A stretch of 64,000 nucleotides of DNA from Vibrio orientalis CIP 102891 = ATCC 33934 (GCF_000176235.1 NZ_ACZV01000005.1:620001-684000), one strand, 5' to 3'. Shown: positions 37,852 through 46,889, numbered from the stretch's first letter. A program made the numbers and translations. The notes: generated from the letters alone by a model not told the origin.

Positions 37852-37998
37852 ATTAACTTGGGTATCGCAAAGTAGCTTAATGGCTTGTTCAGTATGACTG
37901 GTGCAGTTCGGTATGCCGGCAGACAATTAATGCCGAAACGTAAGAAGGTATTTATCGATTATCTACTCACAGCATTTTCGAGTGAGAAGCGTAAGTAG
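37852..37998 (+). pseudogene. Remnant of a LysR-type regulator C-terminus
   Basis: The frame ending at TAG 37996 reads RYAGRQLMPKRKKVFIDYLL and continues TAFSSEKRK. This is the typical end of LysR-family regulators (basic residue, KVxxFIDYL, AF). Upstream the same frame has LGIAK then an in-frame TAG, and no DNA-binding domain remains. It lies right after the pheT terminator, at the left edge of the block bounded by the pheT repeats. The match is by pattern, so moderate confidence. Confidence 0.5.
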
Positions 37999-38058
37999 GC
38001 GTCAAAAGCTCAATCCCTTAGCTTTCTGCTAACAGCTAAGGGACTAAATTAATCATAT

Positions 38059-40380
38059 TCAGTTAAGTTCAGCTTTCCACTTTATGACTTCTCCGTTGCT
38101 TAATATCGCTTTGATCGAAGCCGAAGCCACATCGATGTCGCCTTTATCAAACGCTTGGTCAGAGAAGTTGGCGATGATCTTACTGCCATCGCTGAACGTG
38201 GTTTGTTGGACGGTACCGTGGTTATTTAACCATGAGAAATCAGTCAACGTTTTATCCCAAAGCTGTTCATGTATCGGCTCAAACCCATCCTGATAGTGTT
38301 TTAAGGCTTTGAGCCTCGGACTTGTTCTTTTGAGAGCTTCGTCTCTGGTTAAGTGAACCATCGCGGGTGTGTTATATAGCATGGCTGTTAAGTCACGGTT
38401 GGCTTTCACATTGGTAAACTTGAGACTGTCTGAGTGCCAATGGTGCGTATTAATCACTTCATCATGGAACACAGCTTGGTATAGAGGAACACGATATTGA
38501 GGCAAAAATAGTAGCGACTTGTACGGCTCTTTAACCTTTGCTGGCTTGAAGAAAAAATCGGGCTTATGATCAGGATACCAACGACCTAAAAAGTAGGGAG
38601 ACTGACGGTCTTGTTTCATCTCTTTATCTGTCCACCCGAATCCAACCGTTTCTAAGCCGTGCGCAAACGCAATGCCTTTGGTGGTTAAGCTGTTACCGTC
38701 TTCGGAGCCCAATACGAGAGATGGTTGCTCGCTTAGCCACTGCATTCGGTTGTTAAAAGCGGAAAGCATCTGCGATTCACTGGTATTGTCACTGTAGTCC
38801 TCACGCGCCATTGCGGTTGCATCGACATCTAAGAACAAACTATTGAAGTGACCAAAGTTCATGATGTCTTTTGCGCGCTGATTTACGTAATCCAAATGGC
38901 AATTGGGATTTAAGTAGAAGCCGTTACCACGAAATCCTTTTTTCAAAGATCCATCAGCTTGTTCAATTGCGCATGTTTTTCGTATTGGATCTGGTAGCTG
39001 AGCGGTTAACCAGCTGTCATTTAACCGAGTCGGTATTGCGGTGTTATAGGAGTCGTAAGTGCCAACCAAGTAACCAGATTGCTTGGCTAGCTCTACTGCG
39101 TTTGGTTGATAAAACGCGGGCATCCAGTTATCAAAGCCTAACCAAAGCTTGTTCAATCCAGCTTTATTTAGATTATCAACCATGCCGGATGATAAGGCTT
39201 GTCCCCAAGTGTCTGATGAATTAAAAAACGAAGAGGCATGTTCAGACAACCAGCTTTTTCTGCTTTGCGCTGCGATGTATTGTGCTTCAATCGTGTTATC
39301 AGCCAGTGTCGGGGGTAAGATGGGGTATAAGCTTTGTAGTGACTGGCTAATAGAATCCAACAGCAACTGTTTGTGGTATTGGCTTAACCAGTCCTTACCC
39401 TTAGACAAAGGTGATAGCTCGCGCTTAGCTACATCGGATATGTTGAGCTTTGAGCGTTCAAAGTACCACTCTTTTAGTCCCCACCAGTCTTTCACATCTT
39501 GGATACTCAAAGGATCTTTACCAAACAGGTAGACATGACTTGCACCAATCAACCTGCTGACATCTGGATTACGTGTTTGCTTTGAAGCTAGTGATTCTGA
39601 CAATCCATTGGTGAAGCGCCAGTCTCGGTACTGCTTGGCACCGTCGAGCATTGAATCGCCAAGCGTTATGCGGACAGCAAAAGGTTGTGATTGATTTAGC
39701 GCGGTAAATTGATGCGATGCGCTCATATCAATAATAGACTTGTTTTTTGAGCTCGATTCAGAAGTTACATCATAAAAAAACAGTTGGTTATTGGTTGGGT
39801 TGATCAACTGGTAGCTGATGAATTGATCGCTCTGCTGCGTGGTCCAAAACGGCATCTTTAAGTCTTGAGTGGTGTTACTTCCAGAGTGGTTATTGGCGAG
39901 ATAGCTGGCCCATAGCTTATTGTCGGTAGGTACGCGCATACCTTCACTAAAGGGCAGTAGCAGTGTTTGTGTTTCTTGTTCTGCAAGGTCAAACCAAGCC
40001 AGTTCGATTGGTTGGTTGCGCTTTACTTTGATATCGGAAGGTAGGGTGAATTGCAGGACTAGCTCACCTCGGTTTAACTCCGCTTTTACTGCGATTTGGC
40101 TTGGCATTAACGTCCAAGAGGCGCTGGTTGAATCCCGGGTTATCTCGGCTACTGTTTGAGGGATACCGTCAACGGTTAGCGCGTCACTGTTAACGCTCAA
40201 GCCATTCCAATTAATCGTGAGTGTCGACGGGTTTATTAGAACAGTATTGTTGGTGACGTCGCCACTGTGGTCTTGAAGTGTAAATCCACTCGCCTGTGTT
40301 TCTGTTGAAAAAGTACAAGCGGTGAATAGAGCTAACATAGCACAAGATGAAGCATTTAATTTATGGTGGATATTCAGCAT
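38059..40380 (-). CDS. Secreted glycoside-hydrolase-like protein (GH101/GH129-like barrel, tentative)
   Basis: Exported protein of 773 aa. The signal region contains LFTACTF, a possible lipobox, or cleavage by signal peptidase I near TQASG. The first ~270 residues form a beta-sandwich-like domain. The middle holds TIM-barrel-type strands with acidic ends: KLWLGFDNWMPAFY, GYLVGTYDSYN, FNSLFLDVDATAMAREDY (candidate nucleophile Asp), LVLGSEDGNSLTTKGIAFAH (candidate acid Glu/Asp). A small beta domain (TTFSDGSKIIANFSDQ) closes it. The arrangement recalls endo-alpha-N-acetylgalactosaminidase-type enzymes, but I assign only the general class. It lies 129 nt downstream of vxrC on the same strand and could be part of that operon. 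Confidence 0.6.
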   Translation of the reverse strand: MLNIHHKLNASSCAMLALFTACTFSTETQASGFTLQDHSGDVTNNTVLINPSTLTINWNGLSVNSDALTVDGIPQTVAEITRDSTSASWTLMPSQIAVKAELNRGELVLQFTLPSDIKVKRNQPIELAWFDLAEQETQTLLLPFSEGMRVPTDNKLWASYLANNHSGSNTTQDLKMPFWTTQQSDQFISYQLINPTNNQLFFYDVTSESSSKNKSIIDMSASHQFTALNQSQPFAVRITLGDSMLDGAKQYRDWRFTNGLSESLASKQTRNPDVSRLIGASHVYLFGKDPLSIQDVKDWWGLKEWYFERSKLNISDVAKRELSPLSKGKDWLSQYHKQLLLDSISQSLQSLYPILPPTLADNTIEAQYIAAQSRKSWLSEHASSFFNSSDTWGQALSSGMVDNLNKAGLNKLWLGFDNWMPAFYQPNAVELAKQSGYLVGTYDSYNTAIPTRLNDSWLTAQLPDPIRKTCAIEQADGSLKKGFRGNGFYLNPNCHLDYVNQRAKDIMNFGHFNSLFLDVDATAMAREDYSDNTSESQMLSAFNNRMQWLSEQPSLVLGSEDGNSLTTKGIAFAHGLETVGFGWTDKEMKQDRQSPYFLGRWYPDHKPDFFFKPAKVKEPYKSLLFLPQYRVPLYQAVFHDEVINTHHWHSDSLKFTNVKANRDLTAMLYNTPAMVHLTRDEALKRTSPRLKALKHYQDGFEPIHEQLWDKTLTDFSWLNNHGTVQQTTFSDGSKIIANFSDQAFDKGDIDVASASIKAILSNGEVIKWKAELN

Positions 40381-40509
40381 GTTTAGATTCCGTGGTGGTA
40401 ATTCCGGCCATTACATCTAATATGCGTTAGTGTTTTGTCACCTATATGTCTCTATTTCTACTTCATAGAACCAACAAAGCTATCCACCAAAGTTATCCAA
40501 AAATGCTTA

Positions 40510-41328
40510 CTAGAAAGGTACAGCGACGCGTTGCACGTATTGGACCTCAATCGCTCCTTGGTACTCGAACATTTCCACTGATGCGCTTAGGTGCTTGGCT
40601 TTTTCTCCCGTTGGGCTTTGTGCAGGAACCGCAACTTGCTTTGCCTTGATTGGCACTTTGAAACCTAACATGTTGTAGTTTTCATCAAACCATTGCCAAC
40701 TTACGTGGGTACTAGGGCAGTTATCGATAACCTCTGGTGGTGTGACCACAACGTGTGCGTTCTCAAGTTTATTCTCCAGTGTTAGCCAGCGCTTGCTGTC
40801 ATCTATAGCAACAACAATAGGGTAGCTGTTCACCCCAACGGTTAATTGATAAACACCAGATTCAGGCTTAATGAACATCTCATTAGTCTCAATCTCTTGG
40901 TAATCAACGCCAGAGTCGAGCTGCCCTTCAATGATCGAAAGACCATCTGGAGCGATAAGTGTGACTGGGTGTGCCTGTTCATTTAGATCACTGCTGCGTG
41001 GTTCGGCTGAGATTTTAATCTGATAGCCTTGTGATGAAAGACCGTAGCGTTTAATAAAGCTCACTTGGATATGGTGGGCAGTTACATGACTTTGTTTGAG
41101 TGTTCTTCCACATTGAGTTCTAGTGAGTATTTCTTGTTTTACGGGCAACCAAAGCTGACTATCAAGAGTTTCATGATTGAGTGCGATCTGTAGTTCTTGC
41201 CATGCAAGCTGTGGTTGCTCATCAAGTAGGGATTGATAGGATCGTTGTAAAGGTGTCTCTGCAAACCAAGTCGCATGACTCGCAAACGGTAGCGCGCACA
41301 GCAAAGCGGTTAACGATGCTACTTTCAT
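40510..41328 (-). CDS. vxrC: DUF2861 periplasmic protein, VxrC-like
   Basis: Exported protein of 272 aa with signal peptide MKVASLTALLCALPFASHA. The mature protein contains a TPR-like opening (LQRSYQSLLDEQPQLAWQEL) and a beta-rich body with two cysteines (RTQCGRT, VIDNCPST). It begins with an ATGA overlap on the vxrB stop, so ATG 41328 is certain in context. In V. cholerae, the gene after vxrB encodes a protein of this family; its function is poorly known, and VxrAB with its partners controls type VI secretion, biofilm and cell-wall stress. Confidence 0.78.
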   Translation of the reverse strand: MKVASLTALLCALPFASHATWFAETPLQRSYQSLLDEQPQLAWQELQIALNHETLDSQLWLPVKQEILTRTQCGRTLKQSHVTAHHIQVSFIKRYGLSSQGYQIKISAEPRSSDLNEQAHPVTLIAPDGLSIIEGQLDSGVDYQEIETNEMFIKPESGVYQLTVGVNSYPIVVAIDDSKRWLTLENKLENAHVVVTPPEVIDNCPSTHVSWQWFDENYNMLGFKVPIKAKQVAVPAQSPTGEKAKHLSASVEMFEYQGAIEVQYVQRVAVPF

Positions 41329-41975
41329 TGCGAATCTCCAACTAAACGATAGCCAACACCACGGTGAGTTTCTAAGTGGAGTGTCGGCAGTTTCTGACGC
41401 AAACGTAGTATGTGATTGTCTACTGTTCGGGTGCTTGGAAAGGCTTGATAGCCCCAAATCTTGTTGAGCAGTTCGTCTCGATGAAACACTCGCCCTTGGT
41501 TTTGGATAAACAGAACCAGCAGTTGAAACTCCTTTGGTTTCAGAGCGATTGGGCTTTCTTCCAGATAAGCAATTCTTTCTGATAGATTGATCTGTATGTT
41601 GGCGTAATTTAGATGACTTACACCCAGTGGACGCAGTTGAGTGATGACCCGCGCCAGCAACTCTTCATTTGAAAATGGCTTAGTCACATAATCTTTGGCG
41701 CCCGCCATTAAGCCTTCTACGCGCTGTTGAACTTCTACTTTCGCGGTTAATACAATCACGGGTAGCGCTTTAAGGAGCAACCAGTTTGGAAGGTGTTGTA
41801 AACTGTCACCGTCTTCTAGTTGTCTATCGAGTACGACAAGATCGGCGCGTAACCACAGTTTATTGGCGTTACTTGAATCTTGCGCCCAAAGGCATTGATA
41901 ACCGTTAGACTCAAAGAAACTGACGAGGCCTTGCCCAAGTAACGGGTCATCTTCAATCAGTAGTAGGGTGTTCAT
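41325..41975 (-). CDS. vxrB: OmpR-family response regulator, VxrB (WigR)-like
   Basis: DNA-binding regulator of 216 aa. Receiver: LLIEDDPLLGQGLV, phospho-Asp in LVVLDRQLEDG, Thr in VIVLTAK, Lys in DYVTKPFSNEELLAR. C-terminal winged helix: LKPKEFQLLVLFIQNQGRVF, then LNKIWGYQAF, STRTVDNHILRLRQKL and the RGVGYRL ending. The start overlaps the kinase gene by 23 bp, so the two are coupled. Its V. cholerae counterpart acts on T6SS, biofilm and peptidoglycan-synthesis genes. The assignment depends on the DUF3404-type kinase next to it. Confidence 0.85.
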   Translation of the reverse strand: MNTLLLIEDDPLLGQGLVSFFESNGYQCLWAQDSSNANKLWLRADLVVLDRQLEDGDSLQHLPNWLLLKALPVIVLTAKVEVQQRVEGLMAGAKDYVTKPFSNEELLARVITQLRPLGVSHLNYANIQINLSERIAYLEESPIALKPKEFQLLVLFIQNQGRVFHRDELLNKIWGYQAFPSTRTVDNHILRLRQKLPTLHLETHRGVGYRLVGDSQ

Positions 41976-43362
41976 AAGCTATTTCCAAAATACATCGTGT
42001 CGGATTACGAAGAATAATGAGGCGACCATTTGCCTGTTTCACTAAATGTTCCACAATGGTGAGGCCAATACCCATGTTATCGTGTTTATGTGGGTCGTTT
42101 GGAGTGACTCGGGACAAAGTACGTTGTAATAACGAAGGGAAATGTCCTTGATCTTGCACTTCGATCCTCAGTTTATCCGCGAGCGTTACATTAACCAATA
42201 CCTCACCTTGACCGTGTTGCTTAGCGTTCTTGATCAAGTTATCTAAGCAAATCGTCAGCCAGTAATAGGGCAGGTTAAGCTCTACTTCTCCAGACTCACA
42301 TTGATAGCCTATGTTGTGCTTTTCGCATACATGTTCAAGCCACTCTTCAAGAGAAGCGTTTTGCTTCAATAAAGGTTCGGACTGTTCAGTGCTTAGGTAG
42401 ACCTTACTGTTTTCAGTTAGCTGAGACAGCCTTTGATAGTCAGATATTAAACGCCAAACCGCACCTTGAGTTTCATCTGGGAACTCATCGTAGCGATTTC
42501 TGAACATTTCGACTGTTAATCCCAAACTGGTGATCGGTGTACGCAATTCATGAGTCAGAATTTGCAACACAAACTGTCTCTCTTTCCGTTGCTTGGTTTT
42601 TAAATACAGTGAGCGCCCTAGTATAGAACACAGAACAATCAGCAATGAAAAGATCATCACTTTCATCAAGAGTGTGTCATTGCTTGTTTCACTAAGACAC
42701 AGGTTACTGTAACGAAAAGAACAGTTCTCTCCAGATAAACTTACGCCTTGTTGTCGTGCAATGGGTTCCCAAATTTCTTCCGGGACGGCCTTCCAGCCTT
42801 GTTCCCCACTTAACCAAAGTACATCACCTTGTTGCCAGGCTCGGTATCCATCAAGCAGCGCTTCTCTTCCTTCTGCTGTTAAGGGCTGTAGTTTGGTGTA
42901 CAGCGGGTGCAGTGGATTGGTAATCGTTAAAAATGGGTGAATCTGTGCGCTTGTCTCTGAATAATGCGCCACATAACGGTCTGCAAAGCTTCCACCAGCA
43001 GGGTGTTGTTTAGAATGAGCGGCAAACCAGATTGAATCTAAGGTTTGTTGCTGACACAAAGCAAGCTCAAACTCGATGGCATCGTTTAACGCTGAATTAG
43101 AAGGTTCAATCGCTTGGCATGTTTGCTGTATCGCGGCTAACGACGAAATATCTTGCCAACTGAATTTGCTGAAATTGGGGTAACGACTACTGTCTTTAAG
43201 CAGAACCTTCGGGTAATGAGATAACTCTTGTTGAGAAACAAAGATCGGGGATGCTTGCCAGCTCAATTGATAGAGTGCTTGCCACTTGTCTTGCAAGCTT
43301 TGGGCATTGGCTAACGTAGGGAGCCAAAAGAAAAAACAGAGGGCTAATGTCAGCCTGTGCAT
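41953..43362 (-). CDS. vxrA: Sensor histidine kinase with DUF3404 periplasmic domain, VxrA (WigK)-like
   Basis: Inner-membrane kinase of 469 aa. From ATG 43362 (AAGGAG 9 nt upstream) a signal/anchor MHRLTLALCFFFWLPTLANA leads to a 220-residue periplasmic domain of DUF3404 type with two cysteine pairs (QQTCQAI/ALCQQQ, ENCSFRYSNLCL). One membrane helix follows (VMIFSLLIVLCSILG), then the H-box HELRTPITSLGL, N-box NLIKNAKQHG and G-box MGIGLTIVEHL. A frame reaching 43488 exists but would add 42 residues before the signal. In V. cholerae, VxrA/WigK senses cell-wall damage. There the genes are on chromosome II. Confidence 0.87.
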   Translation of the reverse strand: MHRLTLALCFFFWLPTLANAQSLQDKWQALYQLSWQASPIFVSQQELSHYPKVLLKDSSRYPNFSKFSWQDISSLAAIQQTCQAIEPSNSALNDAIEFELALCQQQTLDSIWFAAHSKQHPAGGSFADRYVAHYSETSAQIHPFLTITNPLHPLYTKLQPLTAEGREALLDGYRAWQQGDVLWLSGEQGWKAVPEEIWEPIARQQGVSLSGENCSFRYSNLCLSETSNDTLLMKVMIFSLLIVLCSILGRSLYLKTKQRKERQFVLQILTHELRTPITSLGLTVEMFRNRYDEFPDETQGAVWRLISDYQRLSQLTENSKVYLSTEQSEPLLKQNASLEEWLEHVCEKHNIGYQCESGEVELNLPYYWLTICLDNLIKNAKQHGQGEVLVNVTLADKLRIEVQDQGHFPSLLQRTLSRVTPNDPHKHDNMGIGLTIVEHLVKQANGRLIILRNPTRCILEIAYEHPTTD

Positions 43363-43634
43363 CCAGTTATTCTCCTTAAAAGTCATAAGCGAGTCTAAAG
43401 AGTTTTGCTCGAGATTTGTAACCTTAATGTCAACAAGTTTCCCTGCTTTATCAAATTGTGACCGAGAGGCATGAAACGCGTATTGCATTTCAACTGACTA
43501 TTCACTGTATGACTAATTATAACGACGGCGTTCCTGTTTTAGGAAAGAGTCTGATTGTTACTATCGATAAGATACACAGAAAATACGGTCCTGTCCCATT
43601 AGACCAGTACATCTTCATTAGACAGCAGGCTTGG

Positions 43635-44639
43635 TTAAAAATCGAATAGCATGTCGGAAAAGAGCTGTCTCGATTCTGAACTATTGTCACGGTGTGTCAC
43701 GTATTCAACATGGTCGTCCGCACTCGCTGATAGTGACAGCTTGACACTCCATAGTGCATTGAACTGATTTGGTACCATCGAATATCGAACATCTATGATA
43801 TGTAGTTCGTCTTCGGGGGCTCTTGCTAGAAAGCCGCTTGAAAACTGTCTGAAACGTTCAATGTCTTTGCTTTGTTGTGAATTAAGGTCGAGCCAAGGAA
43901 AATCCCGGCTTAGATTTAGCTTTGCGATGGTCTCTCCGGGATAGGTTTTAATTGAACCAGCCACTCGAATGGCATCAACATGGTACTCCTCCTCTGTTTC
44001 GTAAATGACCTTCCAAACCAAAATATTCGCGAAAGTCGGCTTGGCTTCTAATCGAATCGGTATGTGTTGTCGTTCTTTCGCGAGTTGCCATCCTACCGCT
44101 TCAGCTCTGTCTCTTTGAATCATGCCTAGCGTGGGATAAGCTAACGCCCAAACAACGGCAATACGTGCTAGCCAAGCGTTTCGTTTTAGCATTGCTAAGA
44201 CGAGCAATATCAATATGGGAACGGTGAAAGCTGGATCAATCACAGACACAAGATTCCAGGCGTAACGTTCAGTGGTTAAGGGCCAAAACAGCTGAGTACC
44301 ATAAGAGGTACAAGCATCTAACAATGCGTGAGTGCTATAACCAAGTGCGCTATAAAGCCAGCTCTGTTGAAATGATAGCTGGAGTTTTTTGCCAAATAGC
44401 GGGTATAAAACCAGAGCACATAAGAAACTGCCAAAAGGGATAATAAAGAGTGAATGGGTAAACTGTCGGTGGAACTCTAAGAAGAGTAAAGGATCGCTTT
44501 CAGACCGAATTAATACATCCAGATCGGGTGCCATTCCAGCGACTAGCCCGAAGAGGCCTGCGGCGAGTAAGTGCTGTTTTTTGCTCGCCGATAGAGAGAG
44601 GGAGGCGCCCAGTACACCTTGCGTTAGTGGGTCCATCAT
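43635..44639 (-). CDS. Membrane-bound metal-dependent hydrolase, YdjM family
   Basis: Polytopic inner-membrane protein of 334 aa. Metal-ligand-type motifs cluster in the first half: DPLTQGVLGA, GMAPDLDVLIRS, FHRQFTHSLFI, HALLDACTSYGTQLFWP, typical of the YdjM/LexA-regulated hydrolase family (PF04307 type). The C-terminal third is soluble. E. coli ydjM is SOS-controlled; I saw no LexA box here. Enzymatic activity is not established for the family. A 29-codon ORF with a good ribosome-binding site lies just upstream. Confidence 0.82.
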   Translation of the reverse strand: MMDPLTQGVLGASLSLSASKKQHLLAAGLFGLVAGMAPDLDVLIRSESDPLLFLEFHRQFTHSLFIIPFGSFLCALVLYPLFGKKLQLSFQQSWLYSALGYSTHALLDACTSYGTQLFWPLTTERYAWNLVSVIDPAFTVPILILLVLAMLKRNAWLARIAVVWALAYPTLGMIQRDRAEAVGWQLAKERQHIPIRLEAKPTFANILVWKVIYETEEEYHVDAIRVAGSIKTYPGETIAKLNLSRDFPWLDLNSQQSKDIERFRQFSSGFLARAPEDELHIIDVRYSMVPNQFNALWSVKLSLSASADDHVEYVTHRDNSSESRQLFSDMLFDF

Positions 44640-44657
44640 TAACTCTTTGATTATGAA

Positions 44658-44747
44658 TTAATTAATAGTAGCTGATTCGATGAGCTTCACCACCCCAAAT
44701 GCCAGTAATGCTAGTGAACACCGCACATTGCCAACGACTTTAGTCAT
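44658..44747 (-). CDS. Candidate 29-aa small protein upstream of the YdjM-like gene
   Basis: ATG 44747 follows AGGAG with a 7-nt spacer. The peptide is MTKVVGNVRCSLALLAFGVV followed by KLIESATIN: basic start, one short hydrophobic helix, polar tail. It ends 18 nt before the YdjM-like start, so it may be a leader or a small membrane peptide. The case rests on the ribosome-binding site and composition only. Confidence 0.4.
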   Translation of the reverse strand: MTKVVGNVRCSLALLAFGVVKLIESATIN

Positions 44748-44849
44748 TCAATTTCTCCTACGTTCCAATACTGATACCGGCAAGCTGTATTGTTAGTGGA
44801 GAATAGAAAAAGCGGTTTAGCAACACAGCACTAAACCGTTTTAATCTGG

Positions 44850-46358
44850 TTAACGAAAGCTTGGAATAATTGCTGGAATACCAGGAAGAAGACCAACCAA
44901 CGCCATCACACTGGTTAGCACCACAAACATAATGCCCGGCAACACCCAACGGCTCATTTTACTCAATTCACCGCTACGTTCTTTACAGCCGACTAAGCCT
45001 AAGTTGTCTAACAGCATAGTGAGCGACCAACCAAATGCTGGGTTTACTAGCGCTGATGAAAATACAACGATAGCTGCAGATTGTGTGGTTTTCCCCTCAC
45101 GCGTCATCTCCATGCCAGCTTCTAGCAATGGGACGAATACGCCAACAATCAGCGCCACACAAAGTACCGGTTGCCAGATAGCCAAATCCATCGGGTAACC
45201 CCAAATTGCGGCGATGATGCAAAACAGAGCCGTTAGCAACGCACCCGCAGGAATAGGGCGTTTAGCTATAGCCGCTGGCACGATATAAGTACCCCATGAA
45301 GAGGTAAAGTTAGTACCACCGAGCAAAGAACCAAACGTCTGACGAATAGAAGCCGTGGTCATGGTATCGTCAATGTTCATATGTACTTTTTCGGTACGTT
45401 CTGGGTAGCTGATTTTCTGAAAGACTTGATGGCCTAAAAAATCTGGTGACCACATCGCGACGGCTAAAATAGCAAACGGCAATACCACCATGAAGTGTTC
45501 AATTGTCGGAAGGCCTAGCATCCAACCGGTATCTTCTCCCCACCAATACATAGGGTTCATATGAGGCAAACCAGGCTCGGTTTGGAAAGAAAACGGTGCG
45601 CCCATAGCAAAAGCTAACGTGCCACCCAGCAAGCAACTAAGAGGTACTGCTAGCCAACGCTTACGGAAATGCTCCAATAGCGCATACAAAATAATGGTAC
45701 AAAAGATCACGACGAAAGCGATGTGACTCATACCAATTCCTTCTGCCCAAGCGAATAGCTTTTTGACTTGAGAAACGGTCCCGACGAAGCCTAGGTAGAG
45801 CAATAAGCCACCACACACGCCTTTACTGGTGAGATTTGCCAACATGCTGCCACCTTTACTGATGGCCAGCAGTAAGCCAAAAGCGCCAATCAGCAAGCCA
45901 AAGGCCATCGGGTGTCCGCCGGCAGCAACAACAATAGGAATTAGAGGGATAAGTGGGCCGTGTGTGCCTGCGAGGTTAGCGGTCGGCAATAGAAAGCCAG
46001 AGAAAAGAATGATGAAAACTGACGCTATCAGTAATTCATAACGAACATTTTCTAGAATAAATCCTTCATTTAGCCCCAGAGCCCCGGCAAAGGTTGCTGC
46101 AATAGCGCCCACCATAACCACTTTACCAATGGTCGCCGCCATTGCTGGGATGGTGTCTTCAATCTCAAATCGATAATCTTTAAACGGCAAATTTGGACGC
46201 CAGCGTTTCGGCGACATGATTTGCAATTCGTGCTCTAGATACTGTTCTCGGGACTCAAATTCAGAGCTTGGTTTGTGTTGTTGTTCATAACTGAGTTCAT
46301 CCTCATTGGCTTGAGGCTTATCTGTTCTTATCTGTGCGGACTCTAAAGTACTGCTCAT
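44850..46358 (-). CDS. DUF3360 inner-membrane protein, predicted transporter
   Basis: A 502-aa polytopic protein with a 70-residue hydrophilic N-terminus rich in Glu/Gln and about 11-12 helices. Blocks such as TANLAGTHGPLIPLIPIVVA, GGHPMAFGLLIGAFG, SPDFLGHQVFQ and GTNFTSSWGTY recall the NCS2/SulP-type fold with its substrate-site segments. I assign the DUF3360 family from its characteristic opening (SPKRWRPNLPFKDYRFEIED). The substrate is unknown. It is the last gene of the block bounded by the pheT repeats. Confidence 0.78.
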   Translation of the reverse strand: MSSTLESAQIRTDKPQANEDELSYEQQHKPSSEFESREQYLEHELQIMSPKRWRPNLPFKDYRFEIEDTIPAMAATIGKVVMVGAIAATFAGALGLNEGFILENVRYELLIASVFIILFSGFLLPTANLAGTHGPLIPLIPIVVAAGGHPMAFGLLIGAFGLLLAISKGGSMLANLTSKGVCGGLLLYLGFVGTVSQVKKLFAWAEGIGMSHIAFVVIFCTIILYALLEHFRKRWLAVPLSCLLGGTLAFAMGAPFSFQTEPGLPHMNPMYWWGEDTGWMLGLPTIEHFMVVLPFAILAVAMWSPDFLGHQVFQKISYPERTEKVHMNIDDTMTTASIRQTFGSLLGGTNFTSSWGTYIVPAAIAKRPIPAGALLTALFCIIAAIWGYPMDLAIWQPVLCVALIVGVFVPLLEAGMEMTREGKTTQSAAIVVFSSALVNPAFGWSLTMLLDNLGLVGCKERSGELSKMSRWVLPGIMFVVLTSVMALVGLLPGIPAIIPSFR

Positions 46359-46730
46359 TTTGATTCCTTTCGTTCACACTCTGAGGTGTGTTGTTCCAAC
46401 AAACGTAATGTACTCGCGGTATGATGATGTCGCGGAGTAGTGAGTTATATTCGTTTTTCTACAAAGAATTCGATAAATCTCTATTAGGGGTGACTTGAGT
46501 TATTGTTTAAAAGTGAAGACGACTGACTAAGAATAGGGTCGGAAACAAGCAAGAATATCGTTGGTATTGTTATAAAAGCTTGAGGTTCACAGTTAAATAT
46601 AAAGAACAAATTGCCCTATCAATAAACGAATCATTGAAGTCGCTAGTACCTTAAACCAAACTCAAAAAAACAAATAGTCTCAGTGAGTTAGACATTAGTC
46701 GTAGAGTTAGGCTGTAAGTATGAAGATGTT

Positions 46731-46862
46731 AAGAGAAGCCTAGCTATCGCACTGATACAACAGTCAGTTGAGCGTACGCTAGAAGATGCAGACATCGCTG
46801 GTGCGGTTGACGCTATCGTTGCTCACGTATCTGAGAAGTTTGGTGCGTCACTTCGTGACTAA
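46731..46862 (+). pseudogene. pheT: Duplicated 3' end of pheT
   Basis: The frame from 46734 to TAA 46860 encodes 42 residues ending EKFGASLRD. They are nearly identical to the PheT C-terminus, with changes near the left end ([14 protein letters not shown] against [14 protein letters not shown]). The last 89 bp (46776-46864) match 37637-37725 with two substitutions; left of that point identity falls off while the reading frame stays related for some 14 codons. There is no start codon and no upstream pheT sequence, so this is a fragment. It marks the right end of the ~9-kb block that begins after pheT. Confidence 0.93.
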
Positions 46863-46889
46863 TCGGTAACAGACTAAGCCTATTTTAAA

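Noticed and set aside
38015-38042. Terminator after the hydrolase-like gene
   Set aside because: CCCTTAGCT/AGCTAAGGG pairs well but no clear T tract follows on the minus strand, so it is not listed as a terminator.
43458-43649. 63-codon plus-strand ORF between vxrA and the YdjM-like gene
   Set aside because: No ribosome-binding site, overlaps the 3' end of the YdjM-like gene antisense, and shows no protein-like pattern.
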